Origin: JAHEME01 sp034435035
GTDB taxonomy: Bacteria > Chloroflexota > Anaerolineae > Aggregatilineales > UBA3940
Length of the DNA: 64,000 nucleotides
Direction of reading: 5' to 3'
Assembly (NCBI GenBank): GCA_034435035.1
Contig: DAOTXW010000041.1
Span: 62,001-126,000 of the forward strand
The notes beneath the pieces were generated by a model, which made no database searches, had not been told where the DNA came from, and saw nothing but the letters and a program-made list of their open reading frames with translations. The position numbers and the translations under genes are program-made. This document shows, in pieces, positions 26,953-35,480 of this stretch (positions within the stretch are counted from its first letter, which is position 1; every line of letters begins with the position of its first letter).

Positions 26953-27680
26953 CAGTAGCTCCAGTCCGGTGGCCAGGGATGCTCGTAGTCGTTGAGCATA
27001 TCCCCGCCGAAGCTGATCGTCGGCTGATCGGAGGGGGTGACCCAGCGCCGGGGATTATCCAGATCGCGCTGGAAAGGGCGCAGCGGCCCAAACAGAGCCA
27101 GGCTCTCCCAGTCAGCATCGATCAGCGGGATTGGATTGAAAGCCCGCCAGTAGCTCAGATCCCGGATCTCCAGATGCAGATGAGGGCGGGAGGTGCAGGT
27201 GAGATCGGGATCGCCGGTCAGGCCGATCACCTGCCCGCGGCGTACTCCCTGGCCCTCCAGCAGCAGAGGAGCCTCCAGTAAGTGCCCATAAAAGGAAGCA
27301 TAGCCCTCGTCGGGGTGGATGATCATCAGGTTGTGAGGGCCGGCGCCATGCTCACCGGCATCGACTTTTGTGACGATGCCGTCGCCGATCGCCACGACCT
27401 CTGTGCCGCAGCGCGCAGCGAAATCTACACCAAAGTGCATCCCCTGGCCCGCGCCGTACCACTGATGGCGCCAGACATACGAGCTCTGTGTGTTGCCGTA
27501 GAACTGAATGACATACCAGGTGCTGGGGCCGGGAGGGATGCTGAACGGCAGACCGAATGGTGGGGCGGCACCGGCGGCGCCAGCGCGCCCCCTGCCCGAC
27601 ATCCAGAGCAGTACGAAGACCGTTGCTAAAGCGGGCAGCACTGTGGCCCCCCACCGCCTCACAGAAATCGGTAGTTTCAT
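26952..27680 (-). CDS. M23-family zinc metallopeptidase, exported
   Basis: A 242-residue LytM/lysostaphin-type peptidase that would cut peptidoglycan cross-bridges or act as an envelope scaffold. An N-terminal hydrophobic segment (about residues 10-30) serves as signal or anchor. The zinc site is complete: HFGVDFAA gives His and Asp, and HLHLEI gives the two distal histidines. The ATG at 27680 lacks a Shine-Dalgarno and lies 9 nt after a -10 box, so the mRNA may be nearly leaderless. First gene of a pair with the propeller lipoprotein. Confidence 0.88.
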   Translation of the reverse strand: MKLPISVRRWGATVLPALATVFVLLWMSGRGRAGAAGAAPPFGLPFSIPPGPSTWYVIQFYGNTQSSYVWRHQWYGAGQGMHFGVDFAARCGTEVVAIGDGIVTKVDAGEHGAGPHNLMIIHPDEGYASFYGHLLEAPLLLEGQGVRRGQVIGLTGDPDLTCTSRPHLHLEIRDLSYWRAFNPIPLIDADWESLALFGPLRPFQRDLDNPRRWVTPSDQPTISFGGDMLNDYEHPWPPDWSY

Positions 27681-27689
27681 GGTGGGGTG

Positions 27690-27718
27690 ATAATAGCGAT
27701 CCCATCCTGGAGGCGCAA
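27690..27718 (-). promoter_or_regulatory. Promoter of the M23 peptidase-lipoprotein pair
   Basis: Minus-strand TTGCGC (27713-27718), 17-bp spacer and TATTAT (27690-27695). The ATG follows 9 nt after the -10, so the leader would be 0 to 3 nt. Confidence 0.6.
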
Positions 27719-27762
27719 TCATTCTTTACCTGCATGGTCGGCGATCTCGGGTGAATACCTGA

Positions 27763-27790
27763 TTGCTACCCCTCGCTGCCCTGTTAGAAT
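27763..27790 (+). promoter_or_regulatory. Promoter of the alpha/beta hydrolase gene
   Basis: TTGCTA (27763-27768), 16-bp spacer and TAGAAT (27785-27790) with an extended TGT before it. It is back to back with the promoter at 27690-27718. Confidence 0.6.
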
Positions 27791-27826
27791 CGAGAGCATT
27801 ACACACGAGTCTGCAGGGACGAGACT

Positions 27827-28948
27827 ATGCATCGTCTATACCTTGAGCATGCCCCGGCCTGGACAGCCGGCTTCACCAGCTGGCTGCCTGAACGCGTTAC
27901 CCCGATCCGGCGTGTCGGGTACTCGCTGCGCCATCTGGCACAGCGGGGCCTGATCGATCCCGCCGCATTTGAGGACTTCTGTTCCGCCACCGGACTCGCC
28001 GATCTGGGCTGGCGGATGCTGTGGTCCGATACAGATGGCCTGCCTGACGATCGCTCGGTGGCTGCTATCTGCTGCCAGGCAGAAGGCGTGCTGGTGTTCA
28101 TTCACGGATGGGACGGCAGCGGAGAAGTGTGGGAAGACATCCCTGCGCGCATCCTGCGGGAGAATCCGCGGCTGGTTGTGCTGGTGCCCGATGTCAACGG
28201 ATTCGGCGCGACGCCCTTTGCTGACCCCTCCCCTTCCCACAGCCAGTGCGATCCGCCGGCTCTCATGGAGGCACTGAGGCGCTGGCTGGCCCTGCTCCAA
28301 CTGCGCGCGCCTGCGGGTGGCCACGTGCGCCCCTTCATCTTCGTGGGGCACAGCATGGGAGGGGCGGCGCTGTTCTTCATGGAGCCTGCAGACTGGCTGC
28401 CCGGTGAGCTGGGGCGCATCGCCACCGCGCCGGCCCTGCTGATGAACGATCGCGCTCGCCAGCGCTTCTACCGCACGCTGGGGGCAGGCATCCGCTTCAG
28501 TGGCTGGAGCGATCTGGCCAACCGGGTGGCTGAGGATATCATCGCCCCACGGGTGATTGAGGCGCTGGCAGGGGGAGCCAGCGAGGCCGTGCGCGCTGAG
28601 CATCACCGCATCTTCCGGGAAACCCCGGAAGGGGTCATCGCTCGCACCTTCGAGGCCATGGGGCTGCTGGACGCAGAATTAACGCGCAACGGCTGGCAGG
28701 ATTTTCATGTGTTTCTGGCACACCGCGATCGACTGGTTGGGCTGCAGCCCACGCTTGATCTGCTGGCCGACCTGCATTTCAACCCGGCACAGGTTCGCAT
28801 CGCGCTGGGCGATCACTACTTTTTCAGCATCGGCAAGGATGCCCACCTGCATGCCCAGAATCGCGATCTGTTGATTCAGGATATCCTGTCGCTGCACGCG
28901 GGGATGCTGGCCCGCCAGGAGGATGTCTCGCTGAACATCAGGGGGTGA
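27827..28948 (+). CDS. Alpha/beta-hydrolase fold protein
   Basis: A 373-residue protein with the alpha/beta hydrolase core from about residue 88: VFIHGWDGSGEVW gives the oxyanion-hole loop, FVGHSMGGAAL the nucleophile elbow with Ser, and LGDHYFF a candidate catalytic His near the end. An N-terminal region of about 85 residues and a helical cap are unassigned. No signal peptide. Substrate unknown; esterase or lipase-like activity is a fair guess. AGGGACGAG precedes the ATG. Confidence 0.72.
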   Translation: MHRLYLEHAPAWTAGFTSWLPERVTPIRRVGYSLRHLAQRGLIDPAAFEDFCSATGLADLGWRMLWSDTDGLPDDRSVAAICCQAEGVLVFIHGWDGSGEVWEDIPARILRENPRLVVLVPDVNGFGATPFADPSPSHSQCDPPALMEALRRWLALLQLRAPAGGHVRPFIFVGHSMGGAALFFMEPADWLPGELGRIATAPALLMNDRARQRFYRTLGAGIRFSGWSDLANRVAEDIIAPRVIEALAGGASEAVRAEHHRIFRETPEGVIARTFEAMGLLDAELTRNGWQDFHVFLAHRDRLVGLQPTLDLLADLHFNPAQVRIALGDHYFFSIGKDAHLHAQNRDLLIQDILSLHAGMLARQEDVSLNIRG

Positions 28949-28969
28949 GCGTCTGCGCCCCACCCCCTG
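28939..28969. terminator. Hairpin between convergent genes
   Basis: A perfect 9-bp GC-rich stem (28939-28947 with 28961-28969) that includes the stop codon of the hydrolase. It could end both converging transcripts, but neither strand has a clear T tract. Confidence 0.45.
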
Positions 28970-28975
28970 GCGGCT

Positions 28976-29662
28976 TCATCGGTTGGCGAACCGATAGCCA
29001 ACCCCCCGCGATGTCAGGATATACTCCGGGCGGGTGGCGTCCTTCTCGATCTTCTTGCGCAGATAGTGGATGTACAGTTTCAGGCTGTCAATAGCGTCAC
29101 CATATTCTGGCCCCCACGCCTCGCTGACCAGTTCCTGACGGGTAACCACCCGGCCGGCGTTCCGCGCCAGCACGCTCAACAGGCTGAACTCCTTGGGAGT
29201 CAGATGACGCTGCTCGTTGTCGACCACCACCTCGCGGTTGAGAAAGTTCATCCGAAACCGGCCGCCATCAAACACCAGCTCTTCGGAGATGGTATTGCGC
29301 GGCACACGCCTCAGGTGTGCGCGGATGCGGGCAACCAGCTCGTCGTTGTCATAGGGCTTGACGATATAATCGTCTGCTCCCATCTCCAGCCCTTTGACGA
29401 TGTCCTTGACGTCGGTGCGGGCGGTCAGGAACAGGATCGGCATATCTGAAAGCTCGCGGAGGCGGCGGCATACCTCCCACCCATCGACATCCGGCATCAT
29501 GATATCCAGCAGCACCAGGTCCGGGTGATTGCGGTACGCCTTCCGCAGCCCGTCTTCTGCCCGATATGCTTTGATGACCTCAAACCCTTTGTGTTCCAGG
29601 AGGATGCTCAGCAGCTTGACGGTGGTTTCCTCATCATCAATGATGAGAATCTTCTCGGCCAT
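28976..29662 (-). CDS. OmpR/PhoB-family response regulator
   Basis: A 228-residue DNA-binding regulator. The receiver domain has the acidic pair at Asp9-Asp10, the phospho-acceptor Asp53 in LLDIMMPD, the switch Thr in LTART and the conserved Lys in VKPYD. The C-terminal winged helix (about residues 130-228) shows LTPKEFSLL, SLKLYIHYLRKKIE and TSRGVGYRF. It is transcribed away from a sirtuin-histidine kinase pair 248 bp away; the kinase is the likely partner. GGCGGAG precedes the ATG. Confidence 0.94.
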   Translation of the reverse strand: MAEKILIIDDEETTVKLLSILLEHKGFEVIKAYRAEDGLRKAYRNHPDLVLLDIMMPDVDGWEVCRRLRELSDMPILFLTARTDVKDIVKGLEMGADDYIVKPYDNDELVARIRAHLRRVPRNTISEELVFDGGRFRMNFLNREVVVDNEQRHLTPKEFSLLSVLARNAGRVVTRQELVSEAWGPEYGDAIDSLKLYIHYLRKKIEKDATRPEYILTSRGVGYRFANR

Positions 29663-29718
29663 GGGTTGCTCCGCCAGGTAGGGTGCGCGAACAGTTCCAT
29701 TACCAGATGCTGACCGCC

Positions 29719-29747
29719 ACTATACACTGACCTTACGGGCCGTGCAA
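29719..29747 (-). promoter_or_regulatory. Promoter of the response regulator gene
   Basis: Minus-strand TTGCAC (29742-29747), 17-bp spacer and TATAGT (29719-29724), giving a leader of about 50 nt. Confidence 0.7.
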
Positions 29748-29757
29748 GCCTGCTACC

Positions 29758-29786
29758 TTGCTGGGGGTACCCTTTTCTGATACACT
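29758..29786 (+). promoter_or_regulatory. Promoter of the sirtuin-kinase pair
   Basis: TTGCTG (29758-29763), 17-bp spacer and TACACT (29781-29786) with extended TGA. It is divergent from the regulator promoter, so the two could share a control site in between. A leader of about 118 nt would precede the sirtuin start. Confidence 0.55.
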
Positions 29787-29811
29787 TTCACCGGTTGCTG
29801 TACTGAGCCGC

Positions 29812-29910
29812 ATGGGACTCGCCTCGCTGTATGCGCATGAACCGGGGTGTTGCTGCGGGAGCGGTATTGCTAGCGTTCCGGCTGTGATGAAATCCGAGGT
29901 CATGACCTGA
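29812..29910 (+). CDS. Possible 32-residue leader peptide ahead of the sirtuin
   Basis: A short ORF from ATG 29812 to TGA 29908-29910, whose stop touches the sirtuin ATG (TGAATG). It encodes three consecutive cysteines (EPGCCCGSG). It lies within the leader predicted from the promoter at 29758-29786. No strong Shine-Dalgarno is seen, so translation is uncertain; it may simply be an open stretch. Confidence 0.25.
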   Translation: MGLASLYAHEPGCCCGSGIASVPAVMKSEVMT

Positions 29911-30675
29911 ATGGAACCGCTGGAGCGCGCCGCCGCCCTCCTGCGCCGATCACGCAGCGCGGTAGCGCTGACCGGGGCTGGCATCAGCACCCCTTCGGGC
30001 ATCCCCGATTTTCGCAGCCCGCGCACCGGATTGTGGCAAGATGTTGACGCATTCGAGGTGGCTTCGCTGTCCGGTTTCCGGCGATGCCCGGAAGCATTCT
30101 TTAAGTGGGTGAGCCCGCTACTGCACCGGATCGTCCAGGCCCAACCCAACCCTGCTCACTACGCACTGGCGCGGCTGGAGCAGGCGGGCGTTATCACTGC
30201 CGTCATCACACAGAACATCGATATGCTGCATTCACGCGCCGGCACACGGACACTGTACGAGCTGCACGGGCATCTGCGCGAAGCGACCTGCATGGAGTGC
30301 TTTGGCGTCTTTCCGGCTGATGAATACGTGGAGCGCTTCCTCAGAACAGGGGACCTGCCCTATTGCCCGATGTGCGGGGGGGTGCTCAAGCCCAATGTCG
30401 TCCTGTTCGGCGAGGACCTGCCCGTGCCGGTGCTGCGTGACGCCCAGCGTGCGGCACGCCGATGCGATGTGATGCTGATTGCCGGGTCATCTCTGGAGAT
30501 CGCGCCGGCCTCCGAGCTGCCGATGATGGCGCACGCGCATGGAGCTGACATCATCGTGATCAACTACCAGCGAACCTATATTGACCGGTATGCGGCAGCG
30601 GTTATCCATGACGATGTGGCGGAGGTGCTGCCGCGCCTGGCAGACCGGGTGGGAAGTGGGGAGAAGAATGCCTGA
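29911..30675 (+). CDS. Sir2-family NAD-dependent protein deacylase (sirtuin)
   Basis: A 254-residue sirtuin that removes acyl groups from lysine using NAD+. Motifs: GAGIS at residues 22-26 with SGIPDFRS, TQNIDMLH, catalytic His119 in ELHGH, a zinc ribbon from Cys127, Cys130, Cys152 and Cys155, and GSSLEIAPASELP. All catalytic and zinc residues are intact. It overlaps the histidine kinase gene by 8 bp, so both proteins are made from one mRNA. GAGG lies 11 nt upstream of the ATG. Confidence 0.93.
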   Translation: MEPLERAAALLRRSRSAVALTGAGISTPSGIPDFRSPRTGLWQDVDAFEVASLSGFRRCPEAFFKWVSPLLHRIVQAQPNPAHYALARLEQAGVITAVITQNIDMLHSRAGTRTLYELHGHLREATCMECFGVFPADEYVERFLRTGDLPYCPMCGGVLKPNVVLFGEDLPVPVLRDAQRAARRCDVMLIAGSSLEIAPASELPMMAHAHGADIIVINYQRTYIDRYAAAVIHDDVAEVLPRLADRVGSGEKNA

Positions 30676-31882
30676 TCTATCTGATCACGGTCGACTCAGC
30701 AGCACGCTGGCCCGCTATGAGCGGCTCCTGGAACTCAGCCGGCAGTTGACCTCAACGCTGGAGATTGACCGGCTGCTGGAGCAGATTGTGGTAGCGGCTG
30801 CGGAGCTCAGTTCCAGTGAAGCGGCCTCGATTCTGCTGCTTGACAAGAAAACCGGCGTGCTGCGCTTTGAAGCGGCCATTGATCCCACGGGTTTCTCGCT
30901 GGACTCCCTGGAAGTTCCACTCGACAGCAGCCTTGCTGGCTGGGTAGTTACCCATGGGGAGCCGCTGGTCATCGAGGATGCACAGTCCGATCCCCGCTTC
31001 TTCAGCAAAGTCGATGAGGCCATCAAGTTCGTCACGCGGAACCTGGTGGCCGTGCCCATGTATGCCCGCGACAGGGTGATCGGCTGCCTGGAATCCCTTA
31101 ACAAGGCCGATGCAGGCAGCTTTGACGAGGAGGACGTCACCACCCTCCGCACCCTGGCTGCGCAGGCCGCTGTGGCCATCGAGAATGCGCGCCTGTTCCA
31201 GCAGAGCGATCTGATCTCCGAGATGGTGCATGAGCTGCGCACTCCGCTGGCAGCTATCAAGGCTAGCGGCCATATTCTGATGCGCCCGGAGGTCGGTGCG
31301 GATCGCCGCGCTGAAGTCATTAACACCATCCTGCAGGAGACCGACCGCCTCACCCGGATGACAACAGACTTTCTGGATCTGGCCCGCCTGGAGTCCGGGC
31401 GGGCCCGCCTTGATCACAGGCCGGTCGATCTGACACCAATTCTGACCACAGCGCTGCAGACAGTCACCCACCAGGCCAATGAGCGCCAGATCAGCTTGCA
31501 ACTGAACATCTCGCCGCTTCAACTGCCGGAGATCGTGGGGGACAGCGAGAAGCTGCGTCAGGTGATTCTCAATCTGCTTACCAACGCCATCAAATACAAC
31601 CGCGAGGGCGGTGAGGTGACGGTATCGGCAATCCATCAAGGCGCCAGCCTGGAGATAGCTGTGTCGGATACCGGGCTCGGCATCGCGCCGGAGAACCTGC
31701 CTCATATGTTTGAGAAGTTTTACCGTGTGGCGGACACCGAGGGCTATACGACCGGCACCGGGCTCGGCCTGGCGATAGCCAAGCGGATCGTGGAAGGCCA
31801 TGCCGGGACCATCACGGTGGCCAGCGAGCTGGGCAAAGGGACCACGTTCACGATCACGCTGCCGGTACGCGATCGCGCCTGA
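30668..31882 (+). CDS. Soluble GAF-domain sensor histidine kinase
   Basis: A 404-residue kinase without membrane segments. A GAF domain (about residues 25-172) is followed by a HisKA domain with the phospho-acceptor His188 in EMVHELRTPLAAI and a HATPase domain with LRQVILNLLTNAIKYN (N box), VSDTGLGIAP (G1), FEKFYRV (F box) and GTGLGLAIAKRI (G2). The GAF domain suggests an intracellular signal. Start chosen at the ATG at 30668 with GGGGAGAAG before it, overlapping the sirtuin stop. Probable partner of the divergent response regulator. Confidence 0.94.
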   Translation: MPDLSDHGRLSSTLARYERLLELSRQLTSTLEIDRLLEQIVVAAAELSSSEAASILLLDKKTGVLRFEAAIDPTGFSLDSLEVPLDSSLAGWVVTHGEPLVIEDAQSDPRFFSKVDEAIKFVTRNLVAVPMYARDRVIGCLESLNKADAGSFDEEDVTTLRTLAAQAAVAIENARLFQQSDLISEMVHELRTPLAAIKASGHILMRPEVGADRRAEVINTILQETDRLTRMTTDFLDLARLESGRARLDHRPVDLTPILTTALQTVTHQANERQISLQLNISPLQLPEIVGDSEKLRQVILNLLTNAIKYNREGGEVTVSAIHQGASLEIAVSDTGLGIAPENLPHMFEKFYRVADTEGYTTGTGLGLAIAKRIVEGHAGTITVASELGKGTTFTITLPVRDRA

Positions 31883-31927
31883 ACATCCCCCTTCCCTGGA
31901 GCTGCCCTGCCGGCTATCTCTGGCGGC

Positions 31928-32872
31928 TCAGGCGATGTCCAGCACGACTTTCAGCACACCTTTCTGCGCGGCATGCGACAGGGCCTCGGATGCCTGCGCC
32001 AGGGGATAGTGCGCCTCGATCAGCGAGTCAACATCCACCAGCCCCCGCGTCAGCAGCCGCAGCGCTGCGTCGAACGGCCCGCAGCGTGAGCTGGTCACCT
32101 GTACTTCGCCAACGACCACCCGGGTCAGATCAGCGTGTGGAAGGTCGTGATAGGTACTCTTGAGATGAATGACGCCGCGCGGCCTGACCAGTGCCAGCGC
32201 GTCAGCAAAGCCCTCCGCCGTGCCTGTACAGTCGATCACGATGTCTGCGCTGTTCGGTTCCACATCGCCGGAGAAGCCGGCATCGATTCCCCACCGGGCC
32301 AGCAGCGCCAGCTGGTGGTTATGGCGTCCGATGACGGTGAGCCGGCAGCCGCTCAGCGCCACAACCTGCGCGGTCAGCAGCCCCAGTTTGCCTGCGCCAA
32401 CCAGGATCACCCGATGGTGTGGGCTGATGTGTGTCAGGTGCAGTGTCTGCAGGGCTGCCGCCAGCGGCTCGACAAACACGGCCTGATCGTCGCTCACCGG
32501 GTCGGGCACAGGATGCAGGTTCACCACCGGGAGTGTCAGATACTCAGCAAAGGCGCCATCCCTGCGGTCGATGCCGAGGGTGGTGCGGTTGGGGCACTGG
32601 GTGGGCATACCGCCCAGGCAGGTGGGGCACTGCCCGCAGGCGAGGTTGATTTCCCCGGTCACGCGCTGCCCGTCCATTTCGCCGCCCTCGACTACACCGA
32701 CGAACTCGTGACCCAGCACCCCCCTGAACCCCATGTAGCCCCTGACGATCTCCAGGTCCGTGTTGCAGATGCCGGCTTTCAGCACCCGCACCAGCGCCTC
32801 GCCGGGGAGGGGAACGGGGCGCGGCAGACTGCCATCCACGCGAAGCTGCCCATCCAGAATCACTGCTTGCAT
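31928..32872 (-). CDS. Zinc-dependent alcohol dehydrogenase-like (MDR) protein
   Basis: A 314-residue medium-chain dehydrogenase. It has the catalytic zinc pattern AGICNTD (Cys) and GHEFVG (His-Glu), a structural-zinc loop with CGQCPTCLGGMPTQC, and a Rossmann motif VGAGKLGLLTAQV that binds NAD(P). The substrate is probably a polyol or sugar alcohol but cannot be fixed. The ATG at 32872 has GAGGG upstream. It lies downstream of the secF terminator and has its own TATAAT. Confidence 0.85.
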   Translation of the reverse strand: MQAVILDGQLRVDGSLPRPVPLPGEALVRVLKAGICNTDLEIVRGYMGFRGVLGHEFVGVVEGGEMDGQRVTGEINLACGQCPTCLGGMPTQCPNRTTLGIDRRDGAFAEYLTLPVVNLHPVPDPVSDDQAVFVEPLAAALQTLHLTHISPHHRVILVGAGKLGLLTAQVVALSGCRLTVIGRHNHQLALLARWGIDAGFSGDVEPNSADIVIDCTGTAEGFADALALVRPRGVIHLKSTYHDLPHADLTRVVVGEVQVTSSRCGPFDAALRLLTRGLVDVDSLIEAHYPLAQASEALSHAAQKGVLKVVLDIA

Positions 32873-32897
32873 ACGAACACCCTCTGTGAAGATTGCC

Positions 32898-32936
32898 AAA
32901 TCAAAAGGGGGTGAAGCCCATTGCCGGCTCACCCCC
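32898..32936 (-). terminator. Terminator of the yajC-secD-secF unit
   Basis: Read on the minus strand, an 8-bp perfect stem (32929-32936 with 32907-32914) extended by three more pairs around a bulge, followed by TTTTGATTT. Confidence 0.88.
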
Positions 32937-32937
32937 T

Positions 32938-32943
32938 ATTATA
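32938..32943 (-). promoter_or_regulatory. -10 box of the dehydrogenase gene, abutting a terminator
   Basis: Consensus TATAAT on the minus strand, one base before the terminator stem. Transcription would start near 32931, inside the first arm. The -35 is weak. Confidence 0.5.
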
Positions 32944-32973
32944 GGATATCCTGCGGAGCAGCGGATACAGGGC

Positions 32974-33906
32974 TCAGGTCCCGGCCCGGCGGGAGAAAGG
33001 GAGCTCGCCCTTCTCCCACGACACCAGGATCGGCACTGCGTTGAAAATTGACGAGTAGGTGCCGCTCATCAGGCCGATCAACAGGATAGCGATGAACTGC
33101 TTGATCGTCGCGCCTCCGAACAGCAGGATGGCAATCATGACAAAGACCGCGTTCAGCTGCGTTGCCAGCGAACGGTGGATAGTCTCCAGCACCGAGCGGT
33201 TGACAACCGTCTCATACGATTCCTGCCGGTAGCGGGGCAGGTTCTCCCGGATGCGATCGAAGATGACGATAGTATCCTGAATGGAGAAAGCTACTACCGT
33301 CAGCATCGCCGTCAGGAACAGCGCATCCACTTCCCAGCCGAAAAAGATCCCCAGGATCGACATCACCCCCATCGCGACCAGCACATCATGAATCATGGCG
33401 ACGATGGCTGAGGCCCCGTAACGGGCGGCATGCGGCACGCGCCGGAAGGCCACCCAGATGAAGCCCAGGATGATGATCGCGGCCGCAATGACCGCCAGGA
33501 TAGCCGCCAGCGTGACCTCCCCGCCAATTGACGGGTCAACTACGTCGAAGGCGGACTGGCCCTGATCGATGGGGGCCACACGCTCCTCCAGCGCCTCCCG
33601 GATAGCGACCTGCTCCTCCGGGTCGAGGTCACCTGCGCGAATCTGCCAGCGGTTATCGGCTGGATCGCCCAGCCGCTGGATCACCGGATCATCCTGGCCG
33701 GCCTCGACATAAACCTCACGAATGGCCGCCTCGCTGGCGGGTTCTTCGAACTTGACCTCGAACAGGCTGCCGCCGGTGAAGTCAATGCTGGGACGCACCG
33801 GGCTGCCGAACCGGATCGTCGAATATACCATGGCGATGATCCCCGGGATGATCACCACGGCGGATATTGTGTACCACAGACGCCGTCGCTCTGCGATCTG
33901 GAACAT
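32974..33906 (-). CDS. secF: Protein translocase subunit SecF
   Basis: A 310-residue RND-superfamily membrane protein that works with SecD to pull exported proteins with the ion gradient. Six hydrophobic segments frame a periplasmic domain. Family motifs: SIDFTGGSLFEVKF in the first loop, VAMIHDVLVAMGVMS, and VVAFSIQDTIVIFDRIREN in the fourth-fifth helix region, then NRSVLETIHRSLATQLN. It starts one base after the secD stop and is the last gene before the terminator. Confidence 0.95.
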   Translation of the reverse strand: MFQIAERRRLWYTISAVVIIPGIIAMVYSTIRFGSPVRPSIDFTGGSLFEVKFEEPASEAAIREVYVEAGQDDPVIQRLGDPADNRWQIRAGDLDPEEQVAIREALEERVAPIDQGQSAFDVVDPSIGGEVTLAAILAVIAAAIIILGFIWVAFRRVPHAARYGASAIVAMIHDVLVAMGVMSILGIFFGWEVDALFLTAMLTVVAFSIQDTIVIFDRIRENLPRYRQESYETVVNRSVLETIHRSLATQLNAVFVMIAILLFGGATIKQFIAILLIGLMSGTYSSIFNAVPILVSWEKGELPFSRRAGT

Positions 33907-33907
33907 G

Positions 33908-35359
33908 TTACGCCCCCCTGGAAAGCCCCAGCAGCCACCCTCTGCGGGCGACCGCGTCGTCGTTGAGGGGCATCAGGATGAAATGCAGGAAAGTGTGGGT
34001 CACGGTGACAGCTGTAAACAGGTTGATCACCAGGCCAAGCGCCAGGGTCACAGCGAAGCCGCGCACAGCGTTGGCGCCGAAGCTGGCGCCGAATGCATAC
34101 AGCACCGCACAGATGATGATCGTGGACAGGTTTGAGTCGCGGATCGATGTCCAGGCGCGGCTGAAGCCCGCCTCGACGGCCAGCCGCAGCCGCTTGCCGC
34201 GCCGCAGCTCCTCTTTCATACGCTCAAAGATCAGGATGTTGCCATCCACCGCCGTCCCGACCGAGATCAGGAAGCCGGTGATGGCCGGCAGGGTCATGGT
34301 GACCGGTATCAGCTTATACAGCGAGAAGTTCAACAGCGCGAACATGATCAGCGCCAGCGCTGCGGCGATCCCCGGGATGCGGTAGTAGATCAGCATGAAC
34401 AGCAGCACCACCGCGATCCCGATGATGCCTGCCCGGATGCTCTTCTCAACCGATATCTGGCCGAGCGTCGGGCCGACAGTGCTGGTTGACTCCACCCGCA
34501 GGGGCACGGGCAGGGCGCCATAGCGCAGCTGAGTGGCCAGTTGAGTGGCCTCCTCCAGCGTGAAATTGCCGGTAATCTGGCCCGTCCCGCCTGTGATCGG
34601 CTCCTGAATCTGCGGGGCAGACAGCAGCCGGCCGTCGAGCACGATCCCCAGGAACTCTCCCTGGTGGGCCGTGGTGTAGTCTCCGAACTCGCGAGCGCCC
34701 GCGGGCGTCAACGTGAATGTGACAACCGTCTCGCCAGTTTGCGTGTTCAGCTCGACATCCGCTGTCTGGAGGATTTCGCCAGTCATGACCGTCGAGTAGA
34801 TTGGCCCTTCAGCAGACTCCGCCGTTGCTGATGCTGCGCGTCCTTCGTAGTCGGTCTGGATATACGTCCCGACCGGGGGCGGGTTGAAGCCAAATTCCAC
34901 GAACTCCAGGAGTGCCGTGTCGCGGATCAGATCAACAGCGCTCTCCGGGTCCTCGTAGCCCGGCAGCTCGACGATCAGGCGGCGCTCGCCGCGCCGCTGC
35001 ACAACCGGCTCCAGTGCCCCCAGCGCGTCGATACGGCTCTCCACGATCCGGCGCACTTCCTCCATCGCGCCGGGGGGTAAAGTCGAATCTTCCGGGACAT
35101 CAGCCTGGAGCAGCACCCTCAGGCCGCCGGCGAGGTCCAGCCCCTGCCGCACCGCGATGGTTTTGTCTATCTCGTAAGTGCCGTCGCCGTTGAAATCGTA
35201 GCGAAGCCCCGGGTTGTCGGGCAGGCTGATCCAGGCGGATATCGCACCTAAAAGAAGGACGATGACGAGCCAGTTCACATGGCGGGAAGATCGCAGCAGC
35301 ACCAGCGCCGCCACTGCGACGATGCTGACCGCCAGCCAGATCAATGGAAAAAGTGTCAA
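33908..35359 (-). CDS. secD: Protein translocase subunit SecD
   Basis: A 483-residue partner of SecF. An N-terminal helix, the DLAGGLRVLLQAD motif (DLxGG), a P1 domain with the proton-coupled periplasmic ring including LRYGALPVPL, then five helices with ITGFLISVGTAVDGNILIFERMKEE and AVRGFAVTLALGLVINLFTAV. The start is a TTG with AGGAG 7 nt before it. The 121 bp between it and the TrkA-N gene hold no visible promoter, so it probably belongs to the same operon. Confidence 0.95.
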   Translation of the reverse strand: MTLFPLIWLAVSIVAVAALVLLRSSRHVNWLVIVLLLGAISAWISLPDNPGLRYDFNGDGTYEIDKTIAVRQGLDLAGGLRVLLQADVPEDSTLPPGAMEEVRRIVESRIDALGALEPVVQRRGERRLIVELPGYEDPESAVDLIRDTALLEFVEFGFNPPPVGTYIQTDYEGRAASATAESAEGPIYSTVMTGEILQTADVELNTQTGETVVTFTLTPAGAREFGDYTTAHQGEFLGIVLDGRLLSAPQIQEPITGGTGQITGNFTLEEATQLATQLRYGALPVPLRVESTSTVGPTLGQISVEKSIRAGIIGIAVVLLFMLIYYRIPGIAAALALIMFALLNFSLYKLIPVTMTLPAITGFLISVGTAVDGNILIFERMKEELRRGKRLRLAVEAGFSRAWTSIRDSNLSTIIICAVLYAFGASFGANAVRGFAVTLALGLVINLFTAVTVTHTFLHFILMPLNDDAVARRGWLLGLSRGA

Positions 35360-35480
35360 AGGAAAACTCCTGAATAGCCAGCAGGAATTGGCCAGCGGAG
35401 CGGTATGTTAGCGCGCTGGCAGAAGGCTGTCAACCAGGCCGGATGTCGAAGACCGGCAGGGGGATCGGCCCCGGACAGAG

